Below are positions 5,623-11,233 of a DNA stretch of 11,233 nt, piece by piece. Positions within the stretch are counted from its first letter, which is position 1; each line of letters starts with the position of its first letter. The notes under the pieces were generated by a model. The model had not been told where the DNA came from. It made no database searches and was given only the letters and a program-made list of their open reading frames with translations. This stretch comes from an uncultured Eubacteriales bacterium (lineage in GTDB: Bacteria > Bacillota > Clostridia > Christensenellales > UBA1242), in the NCBI GenBank assembly GCA_948787875.1, contig CAQFKO010000037.1, positions 1-11,233 of the forward strand, in the 5' to 3' direction. A program made the translations under genes and the position numbers.

Positions 5623-7827
5623 ATGAAAATCGGGCGAGTTATTATTGATATTGCAAGCAGTTTGGTCGATAATGTTTTCGACTATCTTTTGCCAAGCGAA
5701 GATATATCCGTGGGTAGCAGAGTTCTGGTTCCTTTCGGAAAAATAACAAAAGAAGGCTATCTTATCGAAATAACTTCTAACACCGAATATGACCCATCAA
5801 AACTTAAAACTATAATCAGTGCAATAGACACATTTCCAATCATTCAACCCGACCAGCTTGAACTTGCAAAGTTTATGAAAAGAAAATTTAATACAGGAAT
5901 GTGCGACGCACTAAGATTGTTTCTTCCAAGCGAGCTTAGATTGGGAAGAGTTAAAGAACTTGTAAAAACCGAGTGTTTTATAAAAGACGAAACTAAGGCA
6001 AAAGAATATCTTTTGACTGTCAGAAAAAATTCTTTAAATCAAATTAGTGCTATAAACTATCTTCTTGAACACGGCTCAGAAAATCTTACAATTTTAAATA
6101 AAAAATTCAATTCTGCCTCAATAAAAAAATTAATAAATAATGAAATTATTTCAACAAAAGCCGTCACCGTAAGAAGAACGCCTTATAAAACCTATCAAGA
6201 TTTTTGCAATAACAACATTACTTTAACACTAACTCAGCAATCCGTTGTTGACCGCATTACCAACGAAAACAATGTATATTTGCTTCATGGAGTTACCGGA
6301 AGCGGAAAAACCGAGGTTTATATGCATTGCATGCAAAACATGATTGACAAAAACAAAACAGGAATTATGCTTGTTCCCGAAATCTCATTAACCCCACAGG
6401 TATTAATGAATTTCAGATCTCGTTTTGGCAACAATGTTGCAATTTTGCACTCGGGACTTTCCATGGGTGAGCGCTTTGACGAGTGGCAACGCATTTTGTT
6501 CGGAGAAGCAAAAATTGTTATCGGTGCAAGGTCTGCGATTTTTGCACCACTTAAAAACATCGGCTTAATAGTTATTGACGAAGAGCACGACAATTCATAT
6601 AACAGCGATTCAAATCCAAGATACAGCACAATAGAGGTTGCAAAAGAGCGCGCAAGGCTCTCTGGTGCATCGCTGGTGCTTGGAAGCGCAACCCCTAGCC
6701 TAGTCAGTTATCATAATGCGATGACGGGAAATTATCAGCTTTTGGAAATGAAAGAGCGCATTAACAAAAAAGAACTTCCTCCGTTAAAAATAATTGATAT
6801 GGGCGGGGAAATACTTAGCGGAAACACAGGAATATTTTCTAATGCACTAAAATCAGCTCTAATCAAAACCGTAAAAGAAAAAAATCAAGCAATGCTATTT
6901 ATAAACAGAAGAGGATTTGCATCATTTTTGATGTGCAAAAAGTGCGGTTGGGTAGCAAAGTGCAATGATTGTGATGTTTCTTTGGTTTTGCATAAATACG
7001 AAAAATCCTTAAAATGTCACTATTGCGGAAACCGCTATAAAATATTTACTGAATGTCCGGAATGCGGAAACAGCGAGTTATCAACAGGCGCAATAGGCAC
7101 CGAACGCGTTGTAAAAGAATTAAATGAACTTTTGCCTAATGTTTCGGTTGCAAGAATGGACAATGACACAACAAAAACCAAGGACGCACACTTAAAAATA
7201 TTATCCGATTTCAGAAGCGGAAAAACTCAAATTTTAGTGGGAACCCAAATGATTGCAAAAGGGCATGATTTTCCAAGCGTAACGCTTGTGGGAATTATAG
7301 ATGCTGATGTAAGCTTATATCAAAGTTCTTATTCTTCAAGTGAGCAAACTTTTGAACTTATAACTCAGGTCGCAGGAAGAGCAGGAAGAGCAGATAAGGC
7401 GGGCGAAATATATTTGCAAACCTATGTTCCAAGGCACTATGTTTACAAACTTGCTTCATTTTATGACTACACGGCTTTTTACAAAAAGGAAATCAATTTA
7501 CGACAAGTCACAATGTATCCACCATTTACAAAGATAATACGAATTCTTTTTACATCAGAGAGCGAAGAACTTGCAAAAGAAGCCGCAAGGGTGTATTATG
7601 AACAAGTAAGGAATTTGCAAAATCAGTATGAAGACAGTTTTGTTTATCTTGGCGTAATGCGTTCGCCAATCGGCAGAATTCAAAATAAATATCGCTTGCA
7701 AATTTTAATAAGATTAAAACCAAACAAAGAAGAAGAAATCACAAAAAAGTTGTTTGAATTATCAAGCACAATAAAAAAATCTAACACAACAGTTTTTGTA
7801 GAAATAAATCCGCAAAATTTAAGTTAA
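5623..7827 (+). CDS. priA: Primosomal replication restart helicase PriA
   Basis: This 734-residue superfamily 2 helicase recognises stalled or collapsed forks and D-loops and starts reloading of the replicative helicase. Visible parts: an N-terminal 3'-end DNA-binding domain (about 1-105); helicase core with Walker A GVTGSGKT (223-230) and DEEH (319-322), followed by the PriA-typical 'NPRYSTIEVA' (331-340) and GSATPS (354-359); an inserted zinc region with eight cysteines (438, 441, 447, 450, 465, 468, 478, 481); GTERV (492-496); GTQMIAKGHDF (540-550); QVAGRAGRA motif VI (582-590); and a C-terminal domain with YPPF (632-635). All expected catalytic and zinc ligands are present and length is normal. 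The start at 5623 has a weak AGGT site (5615-5618), and the only bases between it and the rpoZ terminator are a short leader. It heads a run of closely spaced genes (def is 10 bases downstream). Confidence 0.97.
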   Translation: MKIGRVIIDIASSLVDNVFDYLLPSEDISVGSRVLVPFGKITKEGYLIEITSNTEYDPSKLKTIISAIDTFPIIQPDQLELAKFMKRKFNTGMCDALRLFLPSELRLGRVKELVKTECFIKDETKAKEYLLTVRKNSLNQISAINYLLEHGSENLTILNKKFNSASIKKLINNEIISTKAVTVRRTPYKTYQDFCNNNITLTLTQQSVVDRITNENNVYLLHGVTGSGKTEVYMHCMQNMIDKNKTGIMLVPEISLTPQVLMNFRSRFGNNVAILHSGLSMGERFDEWQRILFGEAKIVIGARSAIFAPLKNIGLIVIDEEHDNSYNSDSNPRYSTIEVAKERARLSGASLVLGSATPSLVSYHNAMTGNYQLLEMKERINKKELPPLKIIDMGGEILSGNTGIFSNALKSALIKTVKEKNQAMLFINRRGFASFLMCKKCGWVAKCNDCDVSLVLHKYEKSLKCHYCGNRYKIFTECPECGNSELSTGAIGTERVVKELNELLPNVSVARMDNDTTKTKDAHLKILSDFRSGKTQILVGTQMIAKGHDFPSVTLVGIIDADVSLYQSSYSSSEQTFELITQVAGRAGRADKAGEIYLQTYVPRHYVYKLASFYDYTAFYKKEINLRQVTMYPPFTKIIRILFTSESEELAKEAARVYYEQVRNLQNQYEDSFVYLGVMRSPIGRIQNKYRLQILIRLKPNKEEEITKKLFELSSTIKKSNTTVFVEINPQNLS

Positions 7828-7837
7828 TGGAGAATTT

Positions 7838-8347
7838 ATGGCAATAAGAAATATTGTTAAAGAAGAAGACGAACTTTTAAGAAAAATATCCAAGCCTGTT
7901 TTTGATTTTGACGAAAGGCTTGGCATTTTGCTTGACGATATGCATGACACCTTAAAAAAAGCAGAAGGCGCGGGGCTGGCAGCTGTGCAAGTTGGAATCT
8001 TAAAAAGACTTTTTATTATGGACGTTGGGCACGGAATAAGAGAATGTATTAATCCAAAACTTTTAAGAGCAGAAGGCATAAACAAAATTAAAGTTGAAGG
8101 CTGTTTGTCTGTTCCGGGAAAATGTGGCTTAGTTGAACGCCCCGAAAAAGTTTGGGTGGAATATCAAGACAGAACCGGAGCAAAGGTCAACAAAAAATTT
8201 AGCGGCTTTGAAGCAAAATGTTTTTGTCATGAATATGACCACTTAGACGGCATTTTATATGTTGACAAAGCCACAAAAATGTTTAAAGACCGAGACGAAT
8301 ATTATCGTAACACAAAAAACAATAAAAGCAATGAAGGAGAAAATTAA
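7838..8347 (+). CDS. def: Peptide deformylase
   Basis: This 169-residue metalloenzyme removes the formyl group from the N-terminal Met of nascent proteins, the step that completes the cycle begun by Fmt. The three family motifs are intact: GAGLAAVQ (44-51), EGCLS (87-91) with metal ligand Cys89, and HEYDH (131-135) with metal ligands His131 and His135 and catalytic Glu132. The sequence around them (SVPGKCGLVERPEKVWVEY) is typical of the bacterial type I enzyme. A hydrophilic Lys/Asn-rich tail (about 146-169) closes it. TGGAGA (7828-7833) sits only 4 bases before the ATG and directly abuts the priA stop codon, suggesting translational coupling. The stop codon overlaps the fmt ATG by one base. 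Confidence 0.97.
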   Translation: MAIRNIVKEEDELLRKISKPVFDFDERLGILLDDMHDTLKKAEGAGLAAVQVGILKRLFIMDVGHGIRECINPKLLRAEGINKIKVEGCLSVPGKCGLVERPEKVWVEYQDRTGAKVNKKFSGFEAKCFCHEYDHLDGILYVDKATKMFKDRDEYYRNTKNNKSNEGEN

Positions 8348-9309
8348 TGCGAATAATCTTTCTTGGAACCCCTGAATTTGCAGCAAAGTGCCTAGATCCT
8401 TTATATCATTCAAAACATGAAGTAGTTGCCGTTGTAACTCAGCCCGACAAACCAACAGAGCGTGGTGGAAAAATAGAGTTTTCCGAAGTAAAAAAATACG
8501 CTATAACAAACTCAATACCACTGTTTCAGTTTCCAAAAATATCACGAGATGGTTTAATAGATTTAAAAGCCTTAAATCCTGATATTATGGTTACCGCAGC
8601 TTATGGGCAATTATTAAGTCAAGCCGTTCTTGATATTCCAAAATACGGCGTAATCAATGTTCACGCATCAATACTACCAAAATACAGAGGAGCTTCTCCC
8701 ATTCAAACCGCAATAATGCGCGGAGATGTTGAAACAGGCGTAACAATTATGCAAACGGATATTGGGCTAGACACGGGCGACATTATAAGCATTGCAAAAA
8801 CTCCAATATTTGAAAACGAAACAGCGGGCGATTTGTCTAACAGGCTGGCATCAATCGGGGTCGAAATTTTGCTTGAAACGCTTGATAAAATAGAAAATGG
8901 CACTGCCAATTACATAAAGCAGGAACAACTTGATTCAACAGTAACTTCAAAAATCAGCAAAAACGATTGCATAATTAATTGGGAAAAATCAACAAGGGAA
9001 ATAAAAGGCTTAATTCATGCAGCAAACCCAAATCCAATCGCAAGAACCGGCTTAAACGGTCAAATTGTTAAAGTTTTAAGAGCAAAGCTTATCGATTTTG
9101 AATTATCCGAAGAAAGCAAAGCACTTTCTGTGGGAACGGTTTTGACAGAAAGTTCTCCAAAAAGGGGAATGTTTGTAAAAACAGGTGACGGCGCAATAGA
9201 ATTAACGGAATTGCAACTTGCGGGAGGAAAAGCCATGCAAGGAAAAGTTATTTTAAATGGCAGAAAAATCAAACCTTTGGACACCTTTGATCCAATGACT
9301 AAGGTATAG
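8347..9309 (+). CDS. fmt: Methionyl-tRNA formyltransferase
   Basis: This 320-residue enzyme transfers a formyl group from 10-formyltetrahydrofolate to Met-tRNAfMet for translation initiation. The N-terminal Rossmann-like domain shows FLGTPEFA (5-12), VVTQPDKP (29-36), and the catalytic residues Asn104, His106 and Asp142 within 'NVHASILPKYRGASPIQ' (104-120) and 'TDIGLDTGDI' (137-146). A C-terminal OB-fold tRNA-binding domain follows (about 205-310, starting near INWEKSTREIKGLIHAANP). Length equals the family norm. The ATG overlaps the def stop codon (TAATG), and AAGGAGA (8334-8340) inside the def tail is 6 bases upstream, so the pair is translationally coupled, the common bacterial def-fmt arrangement. 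The rsmB gene that follows fmt in B. subtilis is absent. Confidence 0.97.
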   Translation: MRIIFLGTPEFAAKCLDPLYHSKHEVVAVVTQPDKPTERGGKIEFSEVKKYAITNSIPLFQFPKISRDGLIDLKALNPDIMVTAAYGQLLSQAVLDIPKYGVINVHASILPKYRGASPIQTAIMRGDVETGVTIMQTDIGLDTGDIISIAKTPIFENETAGDLSNRLASIGVEILLETLDKIENGTANYIKQEQLDSTVTSKISKNDCIINWEKSTREIKGLIHAANPNPIARTGLNGQIVKVLRAKLIDFELSEESKALSVGTVLTESSPKRGMFVKTGDGAIELTELQLAGGKAMQGKVILNGRKIKPLDTFDPMTKV

Positions 9310-9329
9310 AATTTTCAAAAGAGGAAAAT

Positions 9330-10385
9330 ATGAAATTATTACATGACCTAACACTAACCGAACTAAAACAAGAAGCTGAGTCTTGGGGTCAAAAAATGCC
9401 AAGATACAGAGCAGAGCAAATTTACAAATGGCTGTATGACTACGCATCTTTTGACGAAATGACAAATCAGCCGACAGAAATCAGAGAAATGCTTAAACAA
9501 AATTTTGTGGACAGACCCGTTTCAATCGAAAAAGAGCTAATCAGCAAAGACGGAACTCGAAAGTATCTGTTTGCACTTTCTGACGGAACGGTTGTCGAGG
9601 GCGTTTTAATGAGTTATAAATATGGCAACACAATTTGCATTTCCACTCAGGCGGGATGCAGAATGGGCTGTGCTTTTTGTGCAACAGGAATTGACGGCTT
9701 AGCAAGAAACCTTACTGCCGGCGAAATGTTATCGGAAGTTCTTGCTGTAAACCACCACCTTAAAGGCACAAAAGCTGACCGAAAAATTACAAATATCGTG
9801 CTTATGGGCTGCGGAGAACCTCTTGACAACTATGATAATGTTGTTAAATTTATAAGGTTAATTTCGGCAAAAGAGGGCTTCAATTTATCACAACGCAACA
9901 TTTCGCTATCAACTTGCGGTTTGGCAGACAAAATAAAGGCATTGGCAGACGAAAATCTCGGCATAACCTTAACAATTTCGCTTCACGCATCAACAGACGA
10001 ACAAAGAAAAAAAATCATGAAAGTTGCAAGGGCATATTCACTTAAAGAACTTTTTTTTGCAATAAAATATTACTTTGAAAAAACTCACAGAAGAATAGTT
10101 TTTGAATACATATTATTAGACATAAACACAGACCCTGCCGATGCAGAAAGATTAAACAAATTATGCAAAGGCTTATCTTATCACTTTAATTTAATTCCAA
10201 TAAACACAACTCCAAACAGTGAAGAAACCAATCCCGCACTAAAACCTCCAACAAAACAAAAAGCTTCGCAGTTTTGGGAAGAATTAAAAAAGCAGGGCAT
10301 ATCCGCAACAACAAGAAGAACACTCGGAAGTGACATTGCGGGAGCTTGCGGACAGCTTAGACGCTCAAAAATTAAGCAATCATAA
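9330..10385 (+). CDS. rlmN: Dual-specificity 23S rRNA/tRNA adenine-C2 methyltransferase RlmN
   Basis: This 351-residue radical SAM enzyme methylates C2 of A2503 in 23S rRNA and of A37 in some tRNAs, which tunes the peptidyl transferase centre. The iron-sulfur cluster motif is CRMGCAFC (Cys110, Cys114, Cys117). The two cysteines needed for the methyl-transfer chemistry are present: Cys103, seven residues before the cluster as in E. coli Cys118, and Cys340 in GACGQL, corresponding to E. coli Cys355. The SAM-binding loop reads MGCGEPLDN (159-167), with Cys161 where Met is common. An N-terminal helical domain (1-90) precedes the barrel. GAGG (9321-9324) precedes the ATG by 5 bases, 20 bases after fmt. 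The resistance relative Cfr is possible in principle, but the genome position and length favour RlmN. No terminator separates it from rpe. Confidence 0.95.
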   Translation: MKLLHDLTLTELKQEAESWGQKMPRYRAEQIYKWLYDYASFDEMTNQPTEIREMLKQNFVDRPVSIEKELISKDGTRKYLFALSDGTVVEGVLMSYKYGNTICISTQAGCRMGCAFCATGIDGLARNLTAGEMLSEVLAVNHHLKGTKADRKITNIVLMGCGEPLDNYDNVVKFIRLISAKEGFNLSQRNISLSTCGLADKIKALADENLGITLTISLHASTDEQRKKIMKVARAYSLKELFFAIKYYFEKTHRRIVFEYILLDINTDPADAERLNKLCKGLSYHFNLIPINTTPNSEETNPALKPPTKQKASQFWEELKKQGISATTRRTLGSDIAGACGQLRRSKIKQS

Positions 10386-10425
10386 AAATAAATAATTATA
10401 AAATAATAACTTTAAGGAGAAGGGT

Positions 10426-11124
10426 ATGAAACCAAAATTAATAAGGATTTCACCGTCAATCGTTGCGGTAGATTATAAAAATGAAGAAGTTTTAAAAGAA
10501 TCTTTGGATAAAATTGAAAGAGCAGGGGCAAACTTTGTCCACCTTGATATATGGGACGGAAAGTTTGTAAAAACCACAAGTTTTGATTATAAGTTTGTAG
10601 ACAAAGTAAAAGATTTAACAAACTTGCTTTTAGATGTTCATCTTATGGTAGAAGACCCTGACAGTGTTATAGACAAATATGCAGAAGCAGGGGCAGATAT
10701 ATTAACAGTTCATTATGAAGCTTGCAAAGATGTTGTTGCAACCTTAAAGAAAATCCGTTCAAAAAATATGGTTGCAGGTCTGGCACTTAATCCAAAAACT
10801 CCTGCTTTAAAAATAAAAGAATTATTATCCACAGGACTAATTGATGTTGTAGTGGTAATGGGCGTAAAACCGGGTTCTTGCGGTCAACAATTTATTCCGG
10901 GAATGGCAGAAAAGGTTGCGGAAATTCGCGAGTTAGACAGAAATGTATTTATTGAAATTGACGGTGGTGTCAATATCAAAAATGCAAAAATTTTGAGAAA
11001 AATGGGAGCAAATATTTTAGTTAGCGGAGCAACTGTATTCAATTCAAAGAATATGAAAAAAACTATAAAACAATTAAAGGGAAGAGGACTGATTAATAAC
11101 ATTCGAGAGTATTTTAAAAATTAA
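10426..11124 (+). CDS. rpe: Ribulose-phosphate 3-epimerase (divergent)
   Basis: This 232-residue TIM-barrel protein fits the epimerase that interconverts ribulose 5-phosphate and xylulose 5-phosphate in the pentose phosphate pathway. Metal and catalytic residues of the family are in place: SPS (9-11), His39 and Asp41 in HLDIWDG (39-45), His72 in DVHLMVEDPD (70-79), and Asp179 in IEIDGGVN (176-183). Several substrate-loop positions are unusual: Trp43 where Met is normal, KTTSFDY (49-55) in place of the usual PN[IL]T.G segment, and PGSCGQQF (149-156) where PGFGGQ.F is the rule. A related sugar-phosphate epimerase (for example allulose-6-phosphate) cannot be excluded. The position between rlmN and spoVM matches rpe in B. 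subtilis and favours the call. AAGGAGAAGGG (10414-10424) is a strong ribosome binding site. prpC, prkC and rsgA, found between rlmN and rpe in Bacillus, are missing. Confidence 0.88.
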   Translation: MKPKLIRISPSIVAVDYKNEEVLKESLDKIERAGANFVHLDIWDGKFVKTTSFDYKFVDKVKDLTNLLLDVHLMVEDPDSVIDKYAEAGADILTVHYEACKDVVATLKKIRSKNMVAGLALNPKTPALKIKELLSTGLIDVVVVMGVKPGSCGQQFIPGMAEKVAEIRELDRNVFIEIDGGVNIKNAKILRKMGANILVSGATVFNSKNMKKTIKQLKGRGLINNIREYFKN

Positions 11125-11145
11125 ACACACATTTTTTATCCCGCA

Positions 11146-11153
11146 CATATAAT
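11146..11153 (+). promoter_or_regulatory. Possible sigma-E-type -10 element before spoVM
   Basis: CATATAAT matches seven of eight positions of the sigma-E -10 consensus (CATACAAT form), and also contains a plain TATAAT (11148-11153). Neither a good sigma-E -35 at 13-15 bases nor a sigma-A -35 at 17 bases is visible. In B. subtilis spoVM is transcribed by sigma-E in the mother cell. The assignment is tentative. Confidence 0.35.
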
Positions 11154-11174
11154 GCAATAAAAGCGGAGGTAATT

Positions 11175-11233
11175 ATGACAATAGTATGCATTAAAGCACC
11201 AAAATTTTTAGGAAGTTTTTTAAAATTATTCAC
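11175..11233 (+). CDS. spoVM: Stage V sporulation protein SpoVM-like peptide (3' end outside window)
   Basis: The first 19 codons read MTIVCIKAPKFLGSFLKLF and are cut by the window edge. B. subtilis SpoVM is a 26-residue amphipathic peptide that senses the convex forespore membrane and anchors the coat ATPase SpoIVA. The alignment is in register without gaps: Ile6, Lys7, Pro9, Lys10, Phe11, Leu12 and Gly13 are identical, including Pro9, which is important for membrane-curvature recognition. The rest is hydrophobic/basic as expected. GGAGGT (11165-11170) sits 4 bases before the ATG. Position also agrees, since spoVM lies a short distance after rpe (with thiN between) in B. subtilis. It implies that the organism sporulates or descends from a sporulating ancestor. 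The C-terminus cannot be seen, so a longer unrelated protein is not fully excluded. Confidence 0.82.
   Translation, partial: MTIVCIKAPKFLGSFLKLF

Noticed and set aside
9330..10385. Cfr-type antibiotic resistance methyltransferase
   Set aside because: The gene lies in a conserved housekeeping cluster after def-fmt, where rlmN is expected, and its length and motifs fit RlmN.
10386..10425. Internal promoter before rpe (TATAAA at 10397-10402)
   Set aside because: No acceptable -35 box lies 16-18 bases upstream and the gap is nearly pure A/T.
1..11233. Mobile element, phage, CRISPR, toxin-antitoxin, defence or biosynthetic system
   Set aside because: No transposase, integrase, repeat array, terminal inverted repeats or unknown multi-gene set is visible. 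All but one gene belong to known core families in conserved order.

Overview
The window is AT-rich bacterial chromosome with densely packed genes, all on the + strand. Gene content and order point to a low-GC Firmicute, probably a spore-forming or spore-derived Clostridia lineage. The strongest pointers are the run rpoZ-priA-def-fmt-rlmN-rpe-spoVM, which is a shortened form of the Bacillus subtilis gmk-rpoZ-coaBC-priA-def-fmt-rsmB-rlmN-prpC-prkC-rsgA-rpe-thiN-spoVM region, and the adjacent pair pcrA-ligA, which is also a Bacillus/Clostridia arrangement. No species can be named from the sequence alone.

Layout. Positions 1-330: a monocistronic ribosomal protein S21 gene (rpsU) with its own promoter and a clean intrinsic terminator. 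Positions 331-837: an unrecognised 116-residue protein gene, also closed by a strong terminator. Positions 838-5222: pcrA (UvrD-family helicase) and ligA (NAD-dependent DNA ligase), probably one repair/replication unit. Positions 5283-5612: a short gene for the RNA polymerase omega subunit (rpoZ) with an extended -10 promoter and a terminator. Positions 5563-11124: priA, def, fmt, rlmN and rpe, closely spaced with no terminator seen between them, read from a near-consensus promoter that lies inside the rpoZ terminator. Positions 11125-11233: the first 19 codons of a SpoVM-like sporulation peptide, cut by the window edge and preceded by a sigma-E-like -10 element.

How the genes work together. 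PcrA removes obstacles from DNA and serves nucleotide excision repair, LigA seals nicks, and PriA reloads the replisome at collapsed forks: together they are genome maintenance. RpsU, Fmt, Def and RlmN serve translation (small subunit, initiator formylation, N-terminal deformylation, 23S rRNA/tRNA methylation). RpoZ is an RNA polymerase assembly subunit, Rpe belongs to the pentose phosphate pathway, and SpoVM anchors spore coat assembly.

This is core housekeeping DNA. I found no mobile element, CRISPR array, phage gene, tRNA or rRNA, and no sign of a new defence or biosynthetic system. The best points for a second look are the promoter nested in the rpoZ terminator, the SpoVM-like start at the right edge, the reduced gene cluster, the unknown 116-residue protein, and unusual active-site-region residues in Rpe and LigA.
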